DNA of 64,000 nucleotides, taken from the NCBI RefSeq assembly GCF_011049865.1, contig NZ_DRGY01000057.1:56780-120779 (forward strand), read 5' to 3'. Every line of letters starts with the position of its first letter. The stretch's first letter is position 1. Made by a program: the position numbers and the translations under genes. Shown piece by piece: positions 30,535-39,624 of this stretch. Source of the stretch: Marinobacter antarcticus (lineage in GTDB: Bacteria > Pseudomonadota > Gammaproteobacteria > Pseudomonadales > Oleiphilaceae). The notes below the pieces were generated by a model, which was not told the DNA's origin, ran no database searches, and saw only the letters and a list, made by a program, of their open reading frames with translations.

Positions 30535-32996
30535 TGGATTCAAGCGCCTGGCAGAACGCCATTAATCGGGCCTGCGGGCTGATTGCGCCAGTTTGGCCAT
30601 TGGACCAGTGGATTGCCGTTAATCCGTTCTGGGGTTTGCGTCATCAACCTGTGAAGTACTCTGAGCGCTTGCTGGAGAAAAGAGCCGGCTTCTCGTTTCT
30701 TATGCCGGTCGCCTTTTACCGAGAAGCCTGGGAAGGTGGGAGAATTACCGACGCAGATGTGAAAGCAAGTCTTGAAGAAAGCGGTCTAACATACAGTTTG
30801 CAATCACTTTTTGATGTGCTTAAACAAAACGAACAACCCGGCGAATCGTTTCACTATTCCGTTCTGGATGTGTTCCCAGGCAACTCTGAAGGGCTGAAAG
30901 CAACCGACGCGGTGTGTGAAGGCGTTGGCCGATTGTGTGGTGCCTATTTTGACAGCCGCCAAGCGAGATGGCCTTCTGGAGAACATCAGAGCGGGCAGGG
31001 CGGTTTGTTCGAATTCTGGCTCGAATCTGCGCGTCAGGATCTTTCGCTGGATTACCGGGCCGGCGTTCCCGGCGCTCGTGCCAAGCTGAAAGCCGTGCCC
31101 GAAAGCCAGGCTGAGGCCGTTGAGAAAGCCGTCAATCTCCTGAACCTGAACCCGGATGAACTGGAAGCGCTTTGTCACAGTCTGCTATTGCGTTTGCTTG
31201 GATGGGCTTCGTGGAGCAGCGGAGTCGACTGGCGGGCAGGCCTTGCGGGCGACGGAGCCTATGGCGCCTGTGAATCCCTGCTCAGTATTTTGTTGGTGTG
31301 GGAATCGGTTGGTTTGGCGTGCGCGACCAATGAGCACATCGTTGCGAACGCTGAAGCCTGGGCGAAAATTCGTCATAACTGGCAAACCGCTGATGAAAGC
31401 GGTCCAGAGGATAAACTGCTCTGGATCTGGCAGCGTGCCTACGAGATCGGATACCAGAAAGCGCTTTACCAGATTCTCCAGACCACCGCGCTTGAAGAAT
31501 CTGCTAGCGATCGTGTTCGAACCGGCTCCGAGTCGGTTGCCAACGTTCAGGCTGTATTCTGTATCGACGTGCGCTCCGAAGTGATGAGACGGCATCTGGA
31601 AAATCACAATTCGCGCATTCGTACGCTCGGGTTTGCCGGTTTTTTTGGCTTGCCAATAGCGCATCAGAGCCACGGCCCGTTTTCAGAGGTGCCGCGGTTA
31701 CCTGGGCTGCTCGCGCCGGCTTATCGTCTTATTGATACCCAGGGAAGCGCGAAAGACGACCACGCATTGAACCGCACGCTGGATCAACGGGAAATAACCC
31801 GCGAGTCTGTGCGTAAAGCAAAATACAGCAGCCTTTCGACCTTTACCCTGGTTGAAACCACCGGTCTTGCCTGGGCCTGGAAGCTGTTGAAGGACAGCCT
31901 TCATCAGAGGCCTACACGGCAAACCGAAGGTCCAGACCTGGTGGAAGGCAAGCTTGTGCATCATTTGGGGGGCGATCCTCTGGCGGTCCCTGAGAAAGTG
32001 AAGCTGGTCGCCGGATTCCTGAAGGGCATGTCGCTTACCCACAGTTTTGCACCTTTACTGGTGTTTGTTGGGCACGGCACAAAAACTGACAACAACCCCA
32101 ACCATGCCGGTATGGCTTGTGGCGCCTGTGGTGGCCAAAGCGGCGGCGTGAATGCCAGGTTGGCGGCGGCATTATTCAATGACTCGCAGGTGCGTGAAGG
32201 CCTTGCCGAAGCCGGTATTCACGTGCCGGATACAACGTTTGCGATTGCGGCAGAGCATTGTACCGTTACCGACGAGGTGACCTTATTTGATCGTGACCAG
32301 ATTCCCGCGTCGCATCGTGCGTTGATGACCGAGTTGGAGTCCTCCTTTCTTCAGGCCGGGATAGAGGCAAGAAAGGAGAGGGCCACACCCCTTAAATTAA
32401 ACGGCTTGGATGACAACGAATTGCTGGCCGCTATGAGCCAGAGAGCACTGGACTGGTCTGAAGTTCGGCCCGAATGGGGCCTTGCGAATAATGCCGCGAT
32501 GATTTTCGCCAAACGGGATATAACCCGGGGCAAGAATCTCTCGGGCAGAGTTTTCCTGCACGATTACGACCCCGAGCTGGATGCAGAAGGTCAGATTCTG
32601 GAAGCGCTCATGGCGGCCCCCATGATTGTGGGTAACTGGATCAATCTTCAGTATTTTGCTTCGGTTACGGTGCCGGAGGTTTATGGCGCCGGGAACAAGC
32701 TGCTGCACTCGGTCATTGGCGGAAACCTTGGAGTAATAGAAGGGAACGGGACCGATATGCGGATTGGCCTGCCATTGCAGTCGGTGCACGACGGCACCTA
32801 CTGGCGCCACGAACCGCTTCGTCTCACTGTGCTGGTTGATGCACCGAGGGAGCGTATTCAAGCGGTTATTGAGCGCCAGCCTGACGTTGCACAGTTAGTC
32901 CGGAACCAGTGGCTGTGGCTGCACAGACTGTTGCCCGGGGGTGAACAGGAGCGATTTCATAACGGTGAATGGCAGGGCTGCGCAGGTTATTCGTGA
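30531..32996 (+). CDS. dabA: DabA-like DUF2309 inorganic carbon transporter subunit
   Basis: VFCIDVRSEVMRRHLE, VFVGHGTKTDNNPNHAGMACGACGGQSGGVNARLAA (C/D/H/C putative zinc ligands), HSVIGGNLGVIEGNGTDMRIGLPLQSVHDG. Confidence 0.92.
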   Translation: MMDSSAWQNAINRACGLIAPVWPLDQWIAVNPFWGLRHQPVKYSERLLEKRAGFSFLMPVAFYREAWEGGRITDADVKASLEESGLTYSLQSLFDVLKQNEQPGESFHYSVLDVFPGNSEGLKATDAVCEGVGRLCGAYFDSRQARWPSGEHQSGQGGLFEFWLESARQDLSLDYRAGVPGARAKLKAVPESQAEAVEKAVNLLNLNPDELEALCHSLLLRLLGWASWSSGVDWRAGLAGDGAYGACESLLSILLVWESVGLACATNEHIVANAEAWAKIRHNWQTADESGPEDKLLWIWQRAYEIGYQKALYQILQTTALEESASDRVRTGSESVANVQAVFCIDVRSEVMRRHLENHNSRIRTLGFAGFFGLPIAHQSHGPFSEVPRLPGLLAPAYRLIDTQGSAKDDHALNRTLDQREITRESVRKAKYSSLSTFTLVETTGLAWAWKLLKDSLHQRPTRQTEGPDLVEGKLVHHLGGDPLAVPEKVKLVAGFLKGMSLTHSFAPLLVFVGHGTKTDNNPNHAGMACGACGGQSGGVNARLAAALFNDSQVREGLAEAGIHVPDTTFAIAAEHCTVTDEVTLFDRDQIPASHRALMTELESSFLQAGIEARKERATPLKLNGLDDNELLAAMSQRALDWSEVRPEWGLANNAAMIFAKRDITRGKNLSGRVFLHDYDPELDAEGQILEALMAAPMIVGNWINLQYFASVTVPEVYGAGNKLLHSVIGGNLGVIEGNGTDMRIGLPLQSVHDGTYWRHEPLRLTVLVDAPRERIQAVIERQPDVAQLVRNQWLWLHRLLPGGEQERFHNGEWQGCAGYS

Positions 32997-33076
32997 GCGG
33001 TGATTGAATAAAATCGTGTGGAAATCATCAGCGCCACTAGAGGTGTACATCCCTCCAGGGGCGCTGTGAAAGCCTA

Positions 33077-33676
33077 TTAACCTTTCAATTTAGCGGCAAT
33101 CTGAGCAACATGTGCACCCTGATGGCGAGCGATACCCAGTTCACGCTCGTCTGGCTGGCGGGAGCCATCACCACCGGCAATCGTCGACGCGCCATAGGGC
33201 GTGCCGCCACCGACCTGAGAGACATCAAAAAGCGCCGGTGTGGTATAGCCGATGGGTACGATAACCATGCCGTGGTGCGCCAAAGTGGTCCAGGTGGAGG
33301 TGATTGTCATCTCCTGCCCACCGCCGGTGCCGGTTGAGGTGAACACACTGGCCACTTTACCGGCCAGAGCGCCCTTGGCCCAAAGGCCGCCGGTCTGGTC
33401 GAAGAACGTGCGCATTTGCCCGGTCATGTTGCCAAAGCGTGTCGGTGTGCCAACGATGATGGCGTCGTAATCCGCCAGTTCCGACGGCGTGGCCACGGGC
33501 GCATCTTGATCAACCTTGCCACCGGCCGCTTTGAATGCTTCGGCACTCATGGTTTCCGGTACACGTTTCACCGTTACCTCTACTCCAGAAACGCTACGAG
33601 CGCCCTCGGCAACTGTGTGCGCCATCGTTTCCATGTGGCCGTACATCGAATAATAAAGAACCATAATTTTAGTCAT
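33077..33676 (-). CDS. wrbA: NAD(P)H:quinone oxidoreductase, WrbA family
   Basis: [75 protein letters not shown]. Confidence 0.95.
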   Translation of the reverse strand: MTKIMVLYYSMYGHMETMAHTVAEGARSVSGVEVTVKRVPETMSAEAFKAAGGKVDQDAPVATPSELADYDAIIVGTPTRFGNMTGQMRTFFDQTGGLWAKGALAGKVASVFTSTGTGGGQEMTITSTWTTLAHHGMVIVPIGYTTPALFDVSQVGGGTPYGASTIAGGDGSRQPDERELGIARHQGAHVAQIAAKLKG

Positions 33677-33724
33677 TTTTGAGCCCTCTTTCTGTGTGAT
33701 TTGATGTGTGTCTGTGCTTCGTGC

Positions 33725-34423
33725 TTATGCCACGTCGACCAGTACAATTTCACTGTCTTCCTTTGCACTGACCTTTAATAGCTGTTCATCGCTAATGGCG
33801 ACGCCGTCGCCGGCGGAGGCTACCACTCCATTAATCTCTATCTGACCGCTGGCCGGCACCAGATAGACCTTGCGCCCGGGGGCGATGTGATATTCGGTAC
33901 TCTGACCAGCTTCCAGAGTCGCTGCGACCAGGCGAGCGTCCGTACGAATCGGCAACGCTTCATCGTCATCGGGCAGGCCGCTGGCGAGAGTCACGAATGC
34001 CCCGCTGCGCCCGCCCTTGGGAAACGGCTTGGTACCCCAGGTAGGCGGCAAACCGGTTTCACTGGGCATGATCCAGATTTGAAAGATCTGGGTCGGTTCG
34101 TCTTCTTCATTGAGCTCGCTGTGGGCGATGCCCGTTCCGGCGCTCATTACCTGAACATCGCCGGCCTCGGTACGGCCCTGATTACCAAGGTTATCCTGGT
34201 GCGTAATGGCACCTTTGCGAACGTAGGTAATGATTTCCATGTCGCGGTGTGGATGGCGTGGAAAGCCCGAATGTGGCGCGATCGTGTCATCATTCCAGAC
34301 TCTGAGGTTTCCCCAGTGCATGCGGTTGGGATCGTAGTATTCGGCAAACGAGAAATGATGGCGAGTGTCCAGCCAGCCGTGGTGGGCACCGCCCAATTCG
34401 CCGTGGGGTCGAAGTTCGATCAT
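33725..34423 (-). CDS. Pirin family protein
   Basis: HHGWLDTRHHFSFAEYYDPNRMHWGNLRVWNDD; FPRHPHRDMEIITYVRKG; HSELNEEDEP. Confidence 0.94.
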   Translation of the reverse strand: MIELRPHGELGGAHHGWLDTRHHFSFAEYYDPNRMHWGNLRVWNDDTIAPHSGFPRHPHRDMEIITYVRKGAITHQDNLGNQGRTEAGDVQVMSAGTGIAHSELNEEDEPTQIFQIWIMPSETGLPPTWGTKPFPKGGRSGAFVTLASGLPDDDEALPIRTDARLVAATLEAGQSTEYHIAPGRKVYLVPASGQIEINGVVASAGDGVAISDEQLLKVSAKEDSEIVLVDVA

Positions 34424-34472
34424 TGTAGAATCTCCCGTTTAATTTAAATGTTGGCTGTAACGACAGGCTGCT

Positions 34473-35444
34473 TTATGGGATCAGGATGATCTTTTCGGAG
34501 CCACCCTCATTGACTTGGTGATAGGCCGCGACGGCCTCAGAAAGTGGCCGCTCTATAAACCCATTTGGAACCGGTAAGCCGCCCTCAAATGCCGCGCCTA
34601 TTTGCCTAAGCATCTGTGCGCAATCCTCCAAGCTGTATAGCAGTGAATTGACGCCGATGATCGAGCCGCCACGACGGTATAGGTTCAGGGCAGGCACATT
34701 GACCAACCCATCTGCCGGAGCCGCAATGACCGCGATGCGCCCGAACGAATCAACCGTATTAATCGCCGCTGGTAACCAGAAGCCGGTCGTATCAAAGATC
34801 ACTTCCGGTAACTGTTGTTGGAAGTGATCTCGCGCCTGCTCTGGCAGTTGCTTCGCTTCCGGTAATTGAAACGCACGAATACCTTGCGCCTCCAGATCTT
34901 GTGCCACCTCGGCACGCCGCACGCCCATTACAACCTTGGCGCCCCTTGCGTTGCCCAGCGCTTGCGCTGCGTTGGCCACCGCGCCAGCGCCTATGATCAA
35001 CAACCGGGTGCCCGCCTGAACCTGGCTTCGTTCCAAGGCATCCCAAGCGGTGATGTAGGGAACGCCATAGGTGGCAGCCTGAGCAAAACTGAGCGATTGA
35101 GGCTTGGGCGCGACAGCATCGGCCGGCATAACCACATAGTGCGCATGACAGCCGTCACGATAGAAACCAAAGCCCTTGCCGGTGCCGCCCCAAACCGCTT
35201 TCCCCTGAAGTTCCGGTGACCCGCTCACAACCACGCCGGAGAAATCGCGCCCGGGAATGCGGGGCGTTGTGGTGTACGGAAATCGCCCAAGCACGTTTTT
35301 CACGTCGCTGGGGTTGAGGCCCGCTGCCCGAACTTCAATCAGAACCTCGCCGGCACCTGGCACAGGTGTCGGCAGATCGCGTAGTTGCAGCGAATCCAGT
35401 GTGCCGGTTGCGGAAAACTGTAAAGCTTGCATGGTAGACCTCAA
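34473..35444 (-). CDS. Zinc-independent quinone oxidoreductase (MDR family)
   Basis: LPTPVPGAGEVLIEVRAAGLNPSDVKNVLGRFP; IPGRDFSGVV; Rossmann GAGAVANAAQALGNARGAKVVMG. Confidence 0.9.
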   Translation of the reverse strand: MRSTMQALQFSATGTLDSLQLRDLPTPVPGAGEVLIEVRAAGLNPSDVKNVLGRFPYTTTPRIPGRDFSGVVVSGSPELQGKAVWGGTGKGFGFYRDGCHAHYVVMPADAVAPKPQSLSFAQAATYGVPYITAWDALERSQVQAGTRLLIIGAGAVANAAQALGNARGAKVVMGVRRAEVAQDLEAQGIRAFQLPEAKQLPEQARDHFQQQLPEVIFDTTGFWLPAAINTVDSFGRIAVIAAPADGLVNVPALNLYRRGGSIIGVNSLLYSLEDCAQMLRQIGAAFEGGLPVPNGFIERPLSEAVAAYHQVNEGGSEKIILIP

Positions 35445-35474
35445 TCACTGGGTGTATGCCAAACTGAGCCTAAA

Positions 35475-36446
35475 TCAATCGCGCCCGTGTGGGCCGTCGA
35501 GATTTAACACCGGGCCTGCCGGCACAACGCCCGTTGGGTTGATGGTGGCGTGGCTGCGGTAATAATGCTCTTTGATATGCTTCATATTCACCGTTTCGGC
35601 CACGCCAGGCCACTGGTACAGCTCACGCACATAGCCGGCCAGGTGCGGGTAATCTTCAATCTGCTTCAAATTGCATTTGAAGTGCCCGTGATACACAGCA
35701 TCAAAGCGGATAAGCGTGGTAAACAACCGCCAGTCTGCTTCGGTGATCTGTTCGCCGAGCAGGTAACGCTGTGTCGACAAGCGCTGATCCAACCCATCCA
35801 GTGTCTCGAACAAGGGCAATACTGCCTGCTCATACGCTTCTTGAGTGGTCGCGAACCCGGCTTTGTAGACGCCGTTGTTTACGTTGTCGTAAACCTGGGC
35901 GTTGACGCTATCAATCTCCGCGCGCAGCGCCTCGGGATAATAGTCGCCAGGCTTGGCACCAATGTCGTCAAAAGCGGAGTTCAACATCCGGATAATCTCG
36001 GACGACTCGTTGCTGACAAACCGATTTTGCTTCTTATCCCAAAGTACCGGGATCGTCACGCGCCCCGTGTACTCAGGGTCGGCGGCGGTGTAGATCTGGT
36101 GCATGAAATCGGCCTGGAAGATCGGGTCTGCAACAACGCCTTCGTCCGTATCAAAGGTCCAGCCATGCTCACGCATTAACGGGTTGACCACGGACACTGA
36201 AATCATCGACTCCAGCCCTTTCAGTTTGCGAAAGATCAACGTTCTGTGTGCCCAGGGGCAGGCCAGCGAAACGTACAAATGGTAGCGTCCGGCTTCCGCC
36301 TTAAACCCGCTGTCACCGGTAGGGCCTGCACTGCCATCCGCTGTGACCCAGTTGCGAAATTGCGATTCGCCGCGAGCGAATTTGCCATTGTTGGATTTGG
36401 TGTCGTACCACTGGTCAACCCACTGACCGTTTACAAGTAGGCCCAT
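35475..36446 (-). CDS. Glutathionyl-hydroquinone reductase (ECM4/YqjG-type GST)
   Basis: GRYHLYVSLACPWAHRTLIFRKLKGLE; PVLWDKKQNRFVSNESSEIIRMLN. Confidence 0.93.
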   Translation of the reverse strand: MGLLVNGQWVDQWYDTKSNNGKFARGESQFRNWVTADGSAGPTGDSGFKAEAGRYHLYVSLACPWAHRTLIFRKLKGLESMISVSVVNPLMREHGWTFDTDEGVVADPIFQADFMHQIYTAADPEYTGRVTIPVLWDKKQNRFVSNESSEIIRMLNSAFDDIGAKPGDYYPEALRAEIDSVNAQVYDNVNNGVYKAGFATTQEAYEQAVLPLFETLDGLDQRLSTQRYLLGEQITEADWRLFTTLIRFDAVYHGHFKCNLKQIEDYPHLAGYVRELYQWPGVAETVNMKHIKEHYYRSHATINPTGVVPAGPVLNLDGPHGRD

Positions 36447-36721
36447 GATGATGTCTCCGTTTGTGTTTGAAGAGGAAGTACCCGGTCAATAAAATGCTTG
36501 CTCATGGTGTTGTCTATAAGCAACATCAGTTCATTTGTTCGATATGGGTACTATAGTTAAAAGGATTGGGAGGTAATAACGGAATGATTTGATTTTTATG
36601 ATCAGGAAAACTGAATTATAACTTCGCTTATCACTTTGGATGCACTACAGACACTCAACGCGATAGAGCGGCGACAAAGCTTTGCCGCCATTGGTCGCCT
36701 GGTGCTAGAGCAGGGCCGGCA

Positions 36722-36793
36722 CCCGGGGGTGAACAGGAGCGGTTTTATGACGATGAATGGCAGGACGGCTCAGGTTATTCCTGAGCCGTGTTT
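36722..36793 (+). pseudogene. dabA 3'-end remnant/duplicate (72 bp)
   Basis: cccgggggtgaacaggagcggttttatgacgatgaatggcaggacggctcaggttattcctga... matches dabA 32934-33005 at about 62/72 positions, including the stop codon. Confidence 0.8.
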
Positions 36794-37047
36794 AAAAGGT
36801 CGGGCTTTTTAAGCGCTTTTTGAAAGAGATCTTTGTCTTCGGCGATGGCCATGGCGCATTTTTCAGCCATGTCGTCGCCCAGGCCTTCAACTTTCCGAGC
36901 CAGAAAAACCTGAATTTCTTCCGCCAGTTCCAATATTTTATCTCTGGCATCGGCATCCGCTTTTGATGTGAAAAGCATGGTGTCAGGGTTTTTTAATGCC
37001 ATATCCAGGCCGTCCCTATCGGAAAAATAGACTGCTTGTACCGCCAT
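36775..37047 (-). CDS. yebG: YebG family DNA damage-inducible protein
   Basis: MAVQAVYFSDRDGLDMALKNPDTMLFTSKADADARDKILELAEEIQVFL resembles the YebG N-terminus; SOS box upstream. Confidence 0.75.
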   Translation of the reverse strand: MAVQAVYFSDRDGLDMALKNPDTMLFTSKADADARDKILELAEEIQVFLARKVEGLGDDMAEKCAMAIAEDKDLFQKALKKPDLLNTAQE

Positions 37048-37077
37048 GGTGATTCCTCGCAGTGAATGTCTGCTTTA

Positions 37078-37093
37078 CTGTATAAAAAAACAG
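37078..37093 (-). promoter_or_regulatory. LexA/SOS box upstream of yebG
   Basis: CTGT-ATAAAAAA-ACAG: exact CTGT-N8-ACAG with AT-rich core, about 30 bp upstream of the yebG start. Confidence 0.85.
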
Positions 37094-37174
37094 TGTATCT
37101 GACTGATACTGAGAAATACACCTAATTGCAGTAAAAGCAGCCTGCCGGCAGCAAAGACAGTCCTACAATTCCGA

Positions 37175-38143
37175 TCAGTAGCGCAACAGCGCCGAGCCCC
37201 ATGTAAATCCGCCGCCAAAGGCTTCAAGCAGCACAACGTCATTACGTTTAATGCGCCCGTCTCTTACCGCAACGTCGAGTGCCAGGGGAATAGACGCAGC
37301 CGAGGTATTGCCGTGTTTGTTAACGGTAACCACAACCTGCTCCATTGGCATGCTGAGCTTCCTTGCAGTCGCGGCGATAATGCGTAGATTTGCCTGATGG
37401 GGAACAAGCCAGTCAATCTCGGACTTTTTCATCTGATTGGCTTCAAGTGTTTCATCAACGATTTTCCCAAGGGTATTTACCGCAACCTTGAACACTTCAT
37501 TGCCTTTCATCTCAACAAAGGCTTCGCCGGCTTTGACCCGATCAAAACCATCGGCAATACCGCAAGGCACGTGCAAGAGTTTTTCGTACTGGCCGTCTGC
37601 GTGCAGATGTGTGGAAAGAATGCCGGTCTCTTCGTGGGCTTCAAGAATCACAGCGCCGGCGCCGTCTCCGAACAGCACACAGGTGCCGCGGTCTGACCAG
37701 TCGATGATTCGGGAAAACACCTCTGCGCCAATAACCAATGCTTTTTTGCTCGTTCCGGTTTTGATGAACTTATCGGCAACGGAAAGGGCGTACACAAAAC
37801 CACTGCACACCGCCTGGATATCGAAAGCAGGGCAGCCATGAATACCTAGTCTGGCTTGCAGAATGCAGGCCGAACTTGGGAAAATTTTGTCCGGAGTGGA
37901 GGTGGCAAACACAATAAGATCGATGTCGGTGGCATCAATGCCCGCTGCCGCTATGGCGTTCAGAGCAGCTTGTTCCGCAAGATCTACAGTTGTCTGGCCC
38001 TCAACGGCAATGTGCCGTTGCTCAATGCCGGTGCGTTCACGGATCCACCTGTCCGTTGTGTCTACCATTTTTTCGAGGTCTTTGTTCGTAACAATATTCT
38101 CTGGCAAGTAAGAGCCAGTGCCGGCAATGCGTGCAAAGGTCAT
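37175..38143 (-). CDS. fabH: Beta-ketoacyl-ACP synthase III
   Basis: [61 protein letters not shown]; internal ATG at 38143 preferred. Confidence 0.92.
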   Translation of the reverse strand: MTFARIAGTGSYLPENIVTNKDLEKMVDTTDRWIRERTGIEQRHIAVEGQTTVDLAEQAALNAIAAAGIDATDIDLIVFATSTPDKIFPSSACILQARLGIHGCPAFDIQAVCSGFVYALSVADKFIKTGTSKKALVIGAEVFSRIIDWSDRGTCVLFGDGAGAVILEAHEETGILSTHLHADGQYEKLLHVPCGIADGFDRVKAGEAFVEMKGNEVFKVAVNTLGKIVDETLEANQMKKSEIDWLVPHQANLRIIAATARKLSMPMEQVVVTVNKHGNTSAASIPLALDVAVRDGRIKRNDVVLLEAFGGGFTWGSALLRY

Positions 38144-38475
38144 TCGTAAAAATCCTGCGGTGTATCCGATGAGTCCAATTAGGGAGTCTCGTGCATTCAA
38201 AACGGCCTCTTTGGTGCTCGAGGCGCCGAATGCGTATCAAACACTCCTTGGCTTTTTTCCATGCTATACCCTTGAACCTTTGTCTGTTATTAGCGGTTTG
38301 TCAAAGGCGCGCTTTGAATCTTTGATTTAAGACGTTGATTTAAGGCCCTGACCTGGGCTCCAGAACATTAACACTTGCTGGTGATTTGACAATTATTTAC
38401 AATATTTAATTCGCGTCACCGTAACGTGTGTGATAGGTGCATAATGCATACACTCGAAGCCGTTTCGTTTTCTGG

Positions 38476-38509
38476 AAAGTAGTACTAAAGACTCCAAAGT
38501 AGTACTAAA
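38476..38509 (+). repeat. Two 14-bp direct repeats AAAGTAGTACTAAA spaced 20 bp apart
   Basis: aaagtagtactaaagactccaaagtagtactaaaaacttt; palindromic TAGTACTA core in each; upstream of the ORF at 38532. Confidence 0.85.
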
Positions 38510-38531
38510 AACTTTAGGGAGATGACACGCC

Positions 38532-38816
38532 ATGCAGGCTATAGCGCCGAATCACGAGGACTTGGCTAAGGACTTTTTGCGACTTACGCCGGGCGCCCTC
38601 AAGGCCAAGTACCCGAAAGATCCCGAAGTTCAGGGCGCACTTGCGCAGATTACCATCGCCCGGGAAATATGCCTGTCCGACAAGACTCTGGTCGCCCGGG
38701 CCGAACATGTCGAATCCGAGATAATGCGGCGCATTGCTTTAAATCTCGCACAGGGTCTCCCCGCTATTCTGCCCGATATCAATAGTGTTTGCCGCCGGGT
38801 GCGCCCCGAGAAGTAA
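38532..38816 (+). CDS. Hypothetical protein (94 aa)
   Basis: ATG ORF with purine-rich 'agggagatgacacgcc' upstream; no family recognised. Confidence 0.55.
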   Translation: MQAIAPNHEDLAKDFLRLTPGALKAKYPKDPEVQGALAQITIAREICLSDKTLVARAEHVESEIMRRIALNLAQGLPAILPDINSVCRRVRPEK

Positions 38817-38869
38817 CGCAAATTCCCCCTCAATCCCAATCTTTTCCGGTTATCAGATTGGTCATTTTA

Positions 38870-39450
38870 TGTCCGATCATGGCTGGCCTCACTCGGAGGC
38901 AGTTCGTTTTACGCGATCGCAGGTTTGGCACTAATCGTTACCGGGTTGGCGGCTGAGGGGCGCAGGCCTATCGCGCGTAGAACGCAGATTGCAGAGGGTG
39001 ATGCAGATAATATTAGCGTTAAAGTCGCCAATACGCCGGCAGAAGAACTTGCCGGTGGGCAGTGCGATGCGCAGTTGTTTCTGCCGACATCCGATGCCTG
39101 GTTAGTGGCAATTGATCCGGAAACCGGTGCGAGTGCGATAGACCAGATGCTATGTCGTATCAAATTCCGCTCTCTGCGTTACGAAGGGCAATACACGCCT
39201 CCTTCAGAGCAAGGCACAATCGTGTACCCGGGGCACGATTTACGATATGACGCCGTTGCCACTTCCCATTGAGATGGATGTGCCAGGCATAGGTGGCCCA
39301 ATCATTACAGGAGGCGGCGTGGCCTTTCTGGCGGCGTCGGTGGATGACTATCTGAGAGTTTATGATCTGACGACCGGAGAGCAGATATGGGGGGAGCGTT
39401 TGCCCGCGGGGCAGCCTGAATGGGGCGTGAATGGCGCAACGAACTTTTTT
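38870..39450 (+). pseudogene. Membrane-bound PQQ-dependent (glucose/quinate-type) dehydrogenase remnant
   Basis: GGSSFYAIAGLALIVTGLAA (N-terminal TM), LFLPTSDAWLVAIDPETGA, MLCRIKFRSLRYEGQYTPPSEQGTIVYPG, then in another frame MDVPGIGGPIITGGGVAFLAASVDDYLRVYDLTTGEQIWGERLPAG; large internal losses and a frame change. Confidence 0.82.
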
Positions 39451-39624
39451 CAATGCAGTAGGTTTTTGAACAATTACAGGAGTATTTTGCTAACTAAAGA
39501 GGCGTTTTTAGGCTAACTTGCTCCTAGGCCTATAGAAAGATGCGACCAACGAAGCGCATAAATCTTGGGCAGCGTCACTGCTCGATATATGTCTAACAAC
39601 AACAGCAAAGAGTGGAGAATTTTA

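Noticed and set aside
33022-33066. Inverted CAGCGCC...GGGCGCTG after dabA
   Set aside because: Large loop and no T-tract; not confident as a terminator.
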